A stretch of DNA of 64,000 nucleotides from Physcomitrium patens (Eukaryota > Streptophyta > Bryopsida > Funariales > Funariaceae). A program made the translations under genes and the position numbers. The stretch lies in NCBI RefSeq assembly GCF_000002425.4, contig NC_037254.1, forward strand, positions 24,593,727-24,657,726, written 5' to 3'. This document shows positions 22,460-34,015 of this stretch, piece by piece. Positions within the stretch are counted from its first letter, which is position 1. Every line of letters starts with the position of its first letter. The notes beneath the pieces were generated by a model. It saw only the letters and a program-made list of their open reading frames with translations, had not been told where the DNA came from and made no database searches.

Positions 22460-23004
22460 TGTCATGGATATTCACATTTATTCCAATAATTATTTATATG
22501 TTTCGATAGAAGTTGGTAAATTTGGATTATTATCTTTTAAAAGTGTATCTTTTAAGAAAACTTCTTAAAAGTTCAATTGAAACCAATTTGTTTATACATG
22601 TATTTGTAGTTGATTTGTAGGTTAGAAATTTCATCAATAATTTAAGTATGTACAACACATGTTGGTAGCTTTTTGAATAATTTAAGTATGCTCCACTTTT
22701 ATATAAATCTTGTTTTGCAAGTTAAGACATGTATCTACCAAATTCAACATATGTTGGAGATCTTATAGAATATTGCCACGTAGCTCCTAGTTAGATAATA
22801 TATATGGAAGCAAATGTAAAACCTACTTCATTCTTGTCAATGCCTTTTTAATCTTTAGACTTGTTTCAAGACTTTTTAGTATTTTTGGCTTTAGGAAGTG
22901 CTAATATAATTCAATATATTTACACTTTTGAGTGATTTCTAAGCCTTTTTAAATGACACATATATGTATTGTAGTTTTTTTCTTCAAGATTCTTATCCTT
23001 GATA
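22460..23004 (+). repeat. D2 5' LTR
   Basis: Starts TGTCATGG and ends CTTGATA, aligning with the D3 LTR. A TATA region lies near 22798, followed by ATTCTTGTCAA at about 22830, the equivalent of the self-priming segment in D3. The primer-binding site after 23004 is degraded. Confidence 0.75.
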
Positions 23005-23149
23005 ATTTGACTACAATATTGATTTATTATTATTGTTTTGTTTTAGAAGTGAATGAATTATCTCACTTCTATTGTTGTAATTTAAAATTTGTGGTCTATC
23101 CACCTTTAAATAAATAATTAAAAAATATTAACAATGATTTTTTTCTAAA

Positions 23150-24350
23150 AGAGAGTGGATTATTTCTTGTTGTAAAATTTTTTATTTAATATTTTAGATT
23201 TCAAATTATTTTCATCTTATTTAGTTTTTAGAATTTATTTGAGTTGGTTATTGAAAAAAGAAAAAAGAAACAAAAAACAAAAATTAAATACTACTTTTAT
23301 TGGAAGTAAAAATAGATATCCAACTATTAGAAATCTTTACAAGCTTGTGAACATTCTAAGAGTAGAAATCTTACATATTTCTAACATGAATCATGGAGAT
23401 ACTATTCCTACATATATGGAAGAAGTTCAAAATCTATGCCGTAAAGTTGTGCAATTGAAAGAAGCAAGTAGATCAAAATCACAACCAGTTTTAAAAAGTC
23501 TTATTTCTACAAGTACAAGAAGTAAGGATTAGTATGCCAGAGGAGTTTGATGGAATAAGATTAAAATTTTAAAGATTTTTACAAAAAATTAAGTTCTATT
23601 TAAGATTGCATCTTTTCCAATACCTCAATAGATTTACTCAAGTTAGATTTATAGGCGCACTTCTATCAAAAAGTATTCTTTCTTGATTTGTACCTTTGAT
23701 GGAAAAAAATTTAGAATTACTTTATGATTTGAATCCTTTTTTGGAAGTATTTATGGCTGTATTTGTAAAAAATTATAAAAAATGGATAGTAGAAATCAAG
23801 CTTGAATCCGTACAATAATGATTTATTTAACTACCACATATGTTCCTGAATTCCAAAATCTTATTTGCAACATGGATTGGAATAATAAAGCTATTATCAA
23901 TCAATTTTGATATAGATTAAAAGATAATATTAAAGATTTATTGATGATAATATTAAAAGTAATTTTTTTGAAGCACCTTATTGTTCAAGCCATCGTGTGC
24001 AATAATCAACTCATTAAAAGATAGAAAGAATAAAGATTTAATTAAAAAAATACAAGTTAAGCAATAGTAATATCTTCTAAGTTTTTAGAAGCTTATTTGT
24101 TTAAGTAAAAGCTTATGCAAATTAATACGATACATTTTAAACCTCTTATTGAGCAAAAAAGAATTTATTATTGTTAAGAAGGTTTGTATTTAATTTCTAA
24201 AGAGTCCAAGCACATTACTCAATATTATCCAAAGAAATAACAAAATCTCAAAATAAAGAGCATGGTTGCCAAAGATGACAATGTGTTTGAAAATGAGTTT
24301 TTCCAACTACAATAAGGACTATGCAGCTAAAATCCTGCATGATCTCTAGT
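23150..24350 (+). pseudogene. D2 gag remnant
   Basis: Longest open part 23239-23532, then a decayed capsid region (an EEFDGIRLKF-like block near 23545, colinear with D3 gag). A broken zinc-knuckle region lies near 24170-24230. No intact product is possible. Confidence 0.65.
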
Positions 24351-24359
24351 AAAGGTCAT

Positions 24360-24714
24360 ATTCTTTCCTCAAATCCCTCATCTGTTTTTACAAAATAAGT
24401 TTTTTTAACATCAAAAAATCACAATGTCTTAGCATTGTTAGATTTAGGAGCCTCAACTTATTTTATAGATGAAGACTTTGTCAAAATATAAGATATATTC
24501 TTAGTTAAGAAAACCAAATCTATGCATATAAAAGTAATAGATGGTCGTTTTTTGTCTTTTGAAGATGTTATACATAAAATTATTCTTTTAGATATAGCAT
24601 CTAATAGTCATTATAGTTTAATAATATTTAATATGATTAAATCTTCTTCTAATCAAATTATTTTAAAATAATTATGGCTAAAAAAACTATAATTCTTAAA
24701 TAAATTAGATTTCT
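24360..24714 (+). pseudogene. D2 protease, N-terminal part
   Basis: Colinear with the D3 protease: a LLDLGASTYFIDEDF-like block near 24437-24481 marks the active site (DSG changed to DLG). A WLKK-like block near 24670 follows, then repeat R interrupts. The end of the protease resumes at about 26400-26515. Confidence 0.7.
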
Positions 24715-26241
24715 ATTATCATAAGGCGTGATTTATAATCTAAAAATATACTAGATACTTGGTTGTAGAGAGTTTAGCTTTAATTTATTGGCCAAGCTTC
24801 AATAAAAGATTTATTTTTAATATAAAAAATAAATAAATGCAACAATATCAAAAGATATTTTATTAGTAAAAATCTTTTATATTTAAGAAGATTTATACAT
24901 AAGACTTTTTATAGCATCTAGAAATTTCATAACATCCTTTGTTATATCAAATCATAACTAATCATTTGCTAGTAAGTTAGATTTTTAATAATCTCAAGGA
25001 AAATCCACAATTTCCTTTCAAAAACTCATCTTTATATTATAATATTATCATAGCTCCATATCTCCATCTTTAACATATATTTAAAGACTTGACTCCCAAA
25101 ACACCCCTTTATTTTGTATAAAATGCTCAAATTGTGGCAAAGTCCTTTCAAAATATTTTTTTTTTTGAAAAGAATTTTTTTACTAAAATTAAGGATTTTA
25201 TATTTCTTGATCCATTTATTGAAATTTTTTCAAAATTCTAAATAATTTAGAATTTATCCTTAAGCTTTACCACAAAAAAAAAATTATAAATTTACTATAG
25301 ATTGTTTGGCATCTTAGAACTCCTAGTAGGTACTCTAAATTCTAATTTATAAGTATTCAAGAACTATTTTCATTATATTTCCAAATCCAAAATCGAAATA
25401 CCAAAAAATTTGGTATATAACTTGAAAAAATAATAATACAAATTTGTAGAAAATTTTAGACAAAGATTTGTTTAAATGCCCAAGATATAGTTAGAACCAA
25501 ACCTCTCATGAAATTGATTCTCCAACAAAACTCAATTTGAAAGTATTGTATTCAAGTAGTCACTGCTTCTTTAAATCCACTTTAAACCTCTTACTTTTTA
25601 TATGTAGAATATAGTTCTTTAATCAAAATTTCCAATAACTTAATTTGATCTTCAAAAGCCCTTCATATGCATGAGCTATGCTCCAAAGAATGACAAGAGG
25701 AATGATATCAGCACCTTCATTTTGAGCGCATATATCATCTTCTCAAAAACTCCAAATTATACAAAACTTTCACCAAAACTATATCTAAAATTCTAAAAAT
25801 AATGATTTTAAGCTTTGATGTTCAAATGTCTTCAAAAGAATAAGCCTAATTCTCAAAATTGTCTCAAGCAACCTCCTTGAAGTCCATTGGACATGACTTT
25901 TAGCCAATAGGAATAGAAATTTTTATCATCCATCTCCATTCATCTATATAGATGGCTTAACTATCATTTTTTATATACAAATTCTTTTGTAATTCATTTT
26001 CTAATAAGTTTTATATAATATGTATTCTAAATATCAAATAAATAAAATAAAATAAGATTTCAAGAATCACCAATGTATAATAAAGCTGATCCTAAATATA
26101 AAAAAATTATTATCAACATAAAATCAACCTTAACAATAGCTCTTTAGATTAACTACTTCAAAGTAGTAATCTAACCATATTTTGTAACTAACTAAAATCT
26201 AATAATGTGACTCTTCCTACATTGTATAATAAATTGTATAT

Positions 26242-26282
<41 letters not shown>

Positions 26283-26318
26283 TATTTTCATACCAAAGCA
26301 AAGCCACAATACAACATC
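24715..26318 (+). repeat. Repeat R, copy 3, inserted in D2 protease
   Basis: Starts at about TCATAAGGCGTGATTT and ends near ATACAACAT, in the same orientation as copy 4 (61889-63238). It shares the blocks near 25680-25960 (GCGCATATATC, CCTCCTTGAAGTCCATTGG, CTCCATTCATCTATATAGATG) and the CTACTTCAAAGTAGTAATCTAACC end block. It is longer than copy 4 and contains a TA microsatellite at 26245-26279. No ORF was recognised. Confidence 0.65.
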
Positions 26319-26559
26319 ATAACCTTGATTTTTTTCATAGTTTAGTCTAAGATTTTTTTAGGCTAGTAAAAATCCATAAGATTGATATTTCCAAACTATA
26401 ATTGATAGGTGTGGGAACTTTCTTGTATGCTGAAAATAAAGGATTTCCTTTTGTTATATATGCTATACCTATTGATGATGGAGAAAAGATTTCAAGTGGC
26501 ATTCCAATATAATATCAAGGTTATCAAGATGTTTTTTAAAAACTAAAATGTAGATATTC

Positions 26560-27183
26560 TTTTAAAGCATTATTTTTATGATTGTTCCATCAATCATAAA
26601 AGAAGAACTCAACTACCATTCACACCAATCTATAGCCTATCACAAAATGAGTTAGTTTCATTTAAAGAGAACATTAATAAGAATTTGGCTAAGAACTTCA
26701 TATTCTATTTTGAATTTTCAACTATGGCTCCTATCTTATTTGTAAAGAAAAAAGACAAATCTCTGCAAATAAATGTAAACTATTCAAGATTCAACCAGAT
26801 TACTATAAAAAATAGATATCATCTACTTTTGATTTTAAGACTTTTTAATCAATTGAATTAAGCAAAGATTTATAAAAATATAGATCTACAAGAAGAATAC
26901 AATCAAGTATGCATTAAAAAAAGAAATAAATGAAAAACTTCACTTCAAATCAAATATAAATATTTCAAATATAATGTCATGTCTTTTGCACTCATGAATG
27001 TACAAGCTACTTTTCAACATATAATGAATGATATCTTCTGTGAGTTTCTTGATAATTTTGTCATCTATTATTTAAACAACATCTTAATGTACTTTAAGTA
27101 TAAAAAAAAATATGAAGTTCAAATTTATTGTGTATTACAAAAACTAAGTGATATTGGATTGTACGCCAAGATAGAAAAGTAAA
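26560..27183 (+). pseudogene. D2 reverse transcriptase
   Basis: Colinear with D3 RT. The catalytic loop reads YLNN at about 27070, so both Asp codons of YxDD have become Asn, a G-to-A change on this strand. Several stops interrupt it. Confidence 0.8.
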
Positions 27184-27189
27184 TAATTT

Positions 27190-27900
27190 TACACTACTTG
27201 AGTTGACTATTTAAGATAAATCATTTTAAAAATTGGTCTTATAATGGATCTTAAGAAGCTCCAAGATATTCTTAATTAGGAAATTCCAAAAATAATCAAA
27301 GATGTATAATATTTTTTGAGATTTACCAATTATTAGAGAATCTCCATTTAGAACTTTTGTCAAGTTGCGACTTTTCTAGTACATCTCACATGCAAAGACA
27401 AGCATGAGTACAGCAATAAAATTGAAGTATTTTTTGAAGCCTTAAAGATAATATTTATTTTTGCACAAATTTTGTATTGCATAAATTTTTCTAAGACATT
27501 CTTTATGGAAACAAATGCATTAGACTTTATAATGGATGTTAATTTGTCACAAATAGAAGAAAATGACAAGCTCTATCTAATAGCTTTTTATTTTAAGTAA
27601 TTTTCAATAGCCAAGATTTACTATGAGATTTAAGACAAAGAACTTCTTGCAATCATTGATTCATTTCAAGAATGGCATCATTATTTGGAAGGCACCTTAA
27701 GTCTAATCTTTATATATATATAAATATGGATCACAAGAACCTCAAGTACTTCATATTGGGATATGATTTGAATTTTTTGAGTATGTTTTTATTAAGATTT
27801 GATCTCAAGGTCACTTATCTATTCAAAAAATAATAAGTTATCACAAACGTCCTATCTAGACATTCTTATTTTTTATTAAATAAAAAAATATATAACCTTT
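27190..27900 (+). pseudogene. D2 RNase H remnant
   Basis: Colinear with the D3 RNase H and the D3 sequence beyond A2 (43125-43420). Blocks such as [21 protein letters not shown] (about 27630-27690) are visible between stops. Confidence 0.7.
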
Positions 27901-28119
27901 GATCAACAAAGAATAAAACTCTTGAAGCAAAACGATTATCACCTTCAAGCAATAAAATCAATATTAATTGTTGATTCAATTTTTTTCAAGCAAATTCAAT
28001 CAAGTATGTCCTCTAATCTTTTTATTTATGACATTAAGAATAATTATTTTAAGTATTATGGTTCTTTTTAATTTGAATTTAAGAATAAATTATTTTATTT
28101 TAAAAAACAATTATACATT

Positions 28120-29264
28120 TTGAAAGACAAAGCAAAATTACATATTCTTTAAACTCATCATGACTTTTTAATAGTTAAGTATTTTGGATACAACAAGGCT
28201 TTAGAAGTAATATCTAGAGATATTTGGTGGTCTCAAATGTAGAAGGCAATAAAAGACTTTGTATAATCATATGATATTTATTCAAGATTCAAAACTCTTT
28301 ATCATCAACGTGATGGACTTCTTCAGTTATTTCCTATGTTGGAACAATCATGGTCTTGTACTTCTATGAATTTTATTATGGATATTTGGATTTTGGATTT
28401 GTATGATATTATATTTTTACTAATAGATTGTTTAACTAAAATGTCATATTTTGTACTATGTACAAAATCTATCATTAGTAAAGAAATGGCTAAGCTTTTG
28501 CTTGATATCATCTATTACTATCATAAATTATGTAAGGATATTATATTGGATAGGAACACTTAATTGTATTAAGATTTTGGAGAATCTTTTTTAAGATTCA
28601 AAAGGTGAAAATAAAGCTCTTTTCGGCTTTTTATCTTCAAATGGATGGGAAAACAAAACAAATAAATCAAATTTTGGAGTAGTATTTGATGTGAACTATC
28701 TACTATCATCAAGATGATTGGACAATTTTTTTGCCATTGGTAAAATTTGCATACAATAATTTGGTATATTCTCCTATTCAACAAATACCTTTCTTTATCT
28801 ATTATGCTTATCATCCATGACTTGATACTTTTGACTTTTCAAAAGTTCATAATCCTATAAAAGAAGATTTAGCAAATTATTTATCAAAGCTACATGCAAT
28901 AATGAAGGCGCAATTAAAAGAAGCTCATGAATGAAAAAAGATCAATACAGATGCCTATTACAAGGAACAACCACAATTCAATGTGGGCAATAAAATATGG
29001 TTACTTTGTTGTAATATAAAGACTACTTGTCTTTGTAACAAGTTGGACTATCATAGGCTTAAACCTTTTCCTATTTATGAACAAATCAATGTTATTGCTT
29101 ATCAATTACATCTACTAGCATTTATGAAGAACCATCATATATTCTACATGTCTCTTCTTCAACCATATAAGATAATGAATATCTTAAAAAAAAGAAAAAT
29201 GCCACCTCTTCCTATAAAAGTAGATAATAATCAAAAACTAGTAGAGAAAGAAGTCTTAAATTGA
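28120..29264 (+). pseudogene. D2 integrase with GPY/F-type end
   Basis: The zinc-binding region (about 28150-28290), a damaged DDE core (28336-28700) and the C-terminal VxLLxxNIKT-like and HxxFxMSLLxPYK-like blocks (28983-29264) match D3. Stops and frame breaks abolish function. Confidence 0.75.
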
Positions 29265-29415
29265 AAGCAATTCCAAAATAGATTAAAACAACTTATTCAT
29301 TGACAAAAATATGATATTAATGGATGTATATGAAAGTAAACAAAGAATCTTGCAAATATAGCTAAGAGAGTTGAAGCTTTTTATCAACAATGTCCATCAG
29401 AATCAAGATGAAAAA
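29262..29415 (+). pseudogene. D2 chromodomain remnant
   Basis: Reads as a decayed version of the D3 chromodomain (46006-46157) and stops at TGA near 29412. Only about 60 bases separate it from the D2 LTR, so D2 lacks the extra ORF found after the D3 chromodomain. Confidence 0.7.
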
Positions 29416-29780
29416 TAGCAAGATCCATGAGAGATGATGATTGCTTTTCATCACTAGAAGAGAAAATATCATCATGGATATATGTATATATTTCAATAAT
29501 TACATATATCATTAAGTCAAAGTAGATAAATATAGATTAATTTTATAATATCTTATAGAAAAGCTTCTTAGAAGCATCATAAATGTGATTTTGACTTTAT
29601 ATGTGTATGTATGTGATTAATAAATTAGAAATTTGGTCAACAACTTAATTATATATGACACATGTTGGAAGCTTGTAAAAGAGGCTAATGATATGGTACA
29701 AATATAAGAAACTTGCCTTGTAAGTTAAGACATATATCTAATAAAGTCAACACCTGTTGGCGGTCGTATAGATGATTGCC

Positions 29781-30341
29781 TGTCATGGATATAATCATGT
29801 AAGCTATTAATAACATATACAAATAGGTAGAAGTAAGTAAAAGTAGGTAAAAATAAGTTAATTCTATAGTATTTAATATGAAAGCTTCCTAGAAGCTTCA
29901 TAGACGCTGCTTTGATTTCATAGGTGTCTTTAATTGACTTTTTGGATTAGAAACGTGGTCAACAAGTTGGCCATGTGCCACATATGTTGTTAGCTTGAAG
30001 ATCAAGCTAACTATGTGGCCCACACATAAAAAAACTTGCCTTGTAAGTCAAGGCATGTGTTCTACAAAGTCAACACATATTAGAGGTCCTATAGAACATT
30101 GCCATATAGCCCCTCGTTAGATAGTATATATAGAGACAAGAGTGAAGGCTTCTTCACTCTTGTCAACTCCTTTCTTGCTTCCAGTTTAGTTTCAAGGGTC
30201 TCTAGTTTCTTTGTCTTTTGGCAATAGCCATTCCAGTTTTTCTTTCAATATACATACTTGTTTATTTATATTTTGTTACCTTTCTTTGAGTGAAGGCTCA
30301 CTTGTCTGAATTGTTTTTTCATCGAGTTCTTGTCCTTGACA
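29781..30341 (+). repeat. D3 5' LTR with hairpins and predicted start
   Basis: U3 holds a strong palindrome (29977-30019). The TATA box is at 30125-30132. A perfect 13-bp hairpin with a 4-nt loop lies at 30135-30164. The segment ACTCTTGTCAA at 30156-30166 begins 31 bases after the TATA start, where transcription should begin. Confidence 0.88.
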
Positions 30342-30343
30342 GA

Positions 30344-30354
30344 TTGACAAGAGT
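30344..30354 (+). promoter_or_regulatory. D3 primer-binding site, complementary to own 5' RNA end
   Basis: TTGACAAGAGT lies two bases after the LTR. It is the exact complement (11/11) of ACTCTTGTCAA at the predicted transcript start (30156-30166). This is the arrangement known for Tf1-type self-priming elements; no tRNA-complementary TGG-type site adjoins the LTR. Confidence 0.75.
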
Positions 30355-30553
30355 ACACCTACAATATCAGAGCTTTGTCTAATCTTGATTAAGAGTGGAT
30401 TACTCCTTTTTCTTGATAAGATATAAGCATATTAGAAGTTGCAGATTACCCTCTTCTAAATTGATATTGTCCTTAGTATTTTCTTTGTTCTCAAGTCCTC
30501 TCTTCTATTTGTCTTGAGCGATATTAGACATCTTCTCTCTTCTAAGTGTTATC

Positions 30554-31566
30554 ATGGCAGAACTTGTTGAAATGAAGAGTGCAATGGCACAAATGCTAGA
30601 GCATTTGAGGGAGTTAATGCTTACAATGCATCAATTTAATTTACTACCATAAGGAGCAACAAGATTGGCAGGAAGTGAAGATATAGAAATGGTTGGAGCT
30701 GCTTCAACATCTGTACCAAACCATGTCCTTTCTCCTACGATGGAATGCCCTTCAAATGTTAGAGAACCATGAATTGCCCTACCCAAGAAGTTTGATGGCA
30801 CCAGATCTAAGTTTCAAGGATTTATCAATTAAGTGCAACTTGTGATTGAACTTCAACTCCAAAGCTATCCAATTCCAGGATCATAAGTTAGATTTATTGG
30901 TATGCTTCTTTCAGGTTCAGCACTATTGTGGTTTTCATCTTTTTTTGAATGACGAGATCCAATATTCGATAATCTAGAGGCTTTTTTGGCAGAGTTTCGA
31001 TCCATGTATAGAGAACATGATGCAATTCATATTTCAACCAATAAGATCCATATTTTACAACAAGGCAATCGATCAGTAACATAATACGCTTCACAATTTT
31101 GATAACTTGCAACTGATATTAAGTGGGATGATGCTACACTTATTAGTCAATTTTTCTACGGATTACAATATGAGGTAAAAAAATTAATGCTCAACTTACC
31201 TGATCTTCAAACATTGAGTCAAGCAATTGACTTTGTTGTGAAGTGCGACAATCACCTTTTTGAATTTCGATCTGAGAACCATACAAGTAAACCTCAACGT
31301 TATTATAATTCAATGGCAACACCAATACCTCTTCAACACATACATTCGGAAGTAGAGGATATGTAAATTGATGTAGTACGTTTCAAACCTCTTATTGAGC
31401 AAGAAAAGACTCATCATCGTCAAGAAGGATTATGTTTATATTGCGGAGAATCAAAGCACACTTTTCAACATTGTCCAAAGAAATGACGCAATCACAAAAT
31501 GAGGAGTATGGCTGTGAAAGAAGATAATATGTTGGAAAACAAGTTTGTCCAGCTATAATAGGGATT
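30554..31566 (+). pseudogene. D3 gag
   Basis: ATG 30554 begins a helical Gag. A capsid-like region follows (about 30780-31260), then a CCHC zinc knuckle at 31433-31474 (Cys-x2-Cys-x4-His-x4-Cys). Stops near 30650, 30830, 30885, 30948 and 31081 interrupt it. Most lie where a CAA, CGA or CAG codon is expected. Confidence 0.78.
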
Positions 31567-33228
31567 GTGCGGCTGGAACCTTGTACAACATCTAGTAAAG
31601 GTCCTATTCTCTCCTCAGAGCCCTCTCCTTATTTTACATTAAATGTTATTTTAGGACCTAAACATTACAAAGTCTCTGCCTTGTTAGATTCAGGAACCTC
31701 AACGTGTTTTTTAGATGAAGAATTTACTAAAAGACATAGCATATCTTTAGTAAAGAAAACTAAACCTGTTCATGTAGAAGTCATAGATGGTCGTCCATTG
31801 TCTTCTGGAGATATTACTCACGAAACCCTTCCTAAAGAAGTAATAAACAATGATCATAATAGTTTTGTAGTATTTAATATCATTAGATCTCCCTCTAATC
31901 CACTCATTTTAGATTTATTGTGGTTAAAAAAATACAACCCTCAAATAGATTGGATTTCCCGAACTCTTACTTTTTCTAAAAATATAACTAACAATGTAGT
32001 TAATCAAGTAGAGAGTCATAAGTCTAGTTCAATTAAACCCATATTTATAGGTGCAAAAGCTTTCTTGTATGCTGCTATGAAAGAATCACCATATATTATT
32101 TATGCCACACCCATTTTTACTGGTGAAAAGACTTCAAGTGGCATTCCAAGCCAATATCAAGAATTTTAAGATGTATTTGAAATAAAGAATGTGGATACAC
32201 TCACGAAACATCATCCCTATGATTGTTCAATTGACCTTCAAGAAGGAGCACAACCGCCATTCGGACTAATCTACAGTTTATCACAAAATGAGTTGGCTAA
32301 ACTCAAGGAGTATATTAAAGAAAATCTAGCCAAGAATTTCATACGCCATTCTAAATCTCCGGCAAGAGCTCCAATTCTATTTGTGAAGAAAAAAGATAGA
32401 TCATTGTGGATGTGTGTTGATTATCGAGGACTCAATAAGATTACCATCAAGAACAGGTATCCATTTTCTTTAATATCTGAACTTCTTGATCAACTGAATC
32501 AAGCTAAGATCTATACAAAAATAGATCTTCGGAGAGCATACAATCTAGTACGCATCAAAGAAAAAGATGAATGGAAGACTACGTTTCAAACTAAATATGG
32601 ACATTTTGAATACAACGTCATGCCTTTTAGACTTACAAATACACCAACAGCTTTTCAACATCTAACGAATGATGTTTTTTGAGAGTTTTTGGATGATTTT
32701 GTGGTCTGTTATCTAAACGACATCTTGATCTATTCTAAGAATCCAGAAGATCATGAACTTCATATTCGTCATGTATTACAAAAGGTAAGAGATGCAGGAC
32801 TCTATGCCAAGATAGAAAAGTGTGTACTCCACACTACTCAAGTCGATTTCTTAGGTTACATCATTTCAAATAATGGACTTATGATGGATCCTAAGAAAGT
32901 TCAAACTATTATAAACTAGAAGATCCCAAAAACTGTAAGAGATGTCTAATGTTTTTTGAGATTTGCCAACTACTATCGGATCTTCATCAAAGACTTTTCT
33001 CGAGTTGTAGCTCTACTTACACGTTTGACTTGTAAAGACAAACTCCAATGGAATCAAAAAGCGGAAGTTGCTTTTGAATCTTTGAAGACAACGTTTATTT
33101 CTGCACCAATCTTGTATCATGTTGATTTTTCCAAAGCATTCTTTATGGAAACAGATGCATCGGACTTTACTTTGGGTGCAATTTAATCACAAATGGGAAC
33201 AGATGACAAACTTCATTCAGTAGCCTTT
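31567..33228 (+). pseudogene. D3 protease, reverse transcriptase and start of RNase H
   Basis: One frame with stops at 32167, 32683, 32920, 32947 and 33184. The protease active site LLDSGTS lies at about 31680-31700. RT runs from about 32290, with the MCVDYRGLN block near 32410. Its catalytic loop reads YLND (about 32707-32720) where YxDD is required, so it is dead. RNase H begins near 33090 and is cut by element A2 at 33229, resuming at 43125. Confidence 0.88.
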
Positions 33229-33934
33229 TGTGATTGTTGTTTTACTTACTCTAACTTATCTAATCAGAGTAAACCTGTATAGGGGAATTCGAACACAGGG
33301 AAAGAATATCGCATGAGCTTACACGTTAGGGTCACACAATTAACTGTATTCCGCACTACTTAAAACATCCAGGAAACACTACAATGCTTTCCTCTTCCTA
33401 ATAATACTCCACCATCACTGATAACAACATGTAATCCCGCACTATCCTAAATGACAGGACATAATCATACTATAATCCAAATTCTGGAGTTCTTCACCAT
33501 TAACTGCCTTCACATTACAGTGTTTCACACAAACACAGACTCATTCTCTCTGCTCAACTACATTCAGATTTCAGCATTCAATCTCTCTTCTTCTCATTCA
33601 ATAACATATAATTCCATTCACACTTTCATTCCATGATTCACTTCACAATATTCAGAAACTCTCAATACTCTTATTTCAAAGAACATAACAACAAAAGAAA
33701 AGAGGTAGCACCAAGCTTACCCCGGCTCACACTATCACAGTAATGGCCCCTACTTCCTCTCTCCCATCCTCCTTATGCTACCACGAGATACCAACTGCTA
33801 CATCTCTAATGAAAACTGCTTTTCCTAACTATTCATCCATTTTACCTACTGAACTACCTTTTCAACAGTCATCTATCCCTGTTTACACTATGAACTAAGT
33901 ATCTACAATTCAACAAATAACTACTTATTCTACA
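33229..33934 (-). repeat. A2 3' LTR
   Basis: On the minus strand it runs from TGTAGAATAAG (33934) to ATCACA (33229), preceded by the purine tract GGGAGTGGGGCTA (33947-33935). Confidence 0.93.
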
Positions 33935-34015
33935 TAGCCCCACTCCCATCTGTGCAGCGTCCTCGCAAACATAGAACCGATACATAACTAAAAAAAAAAA
34001 ACTTCTCCAAAATTT

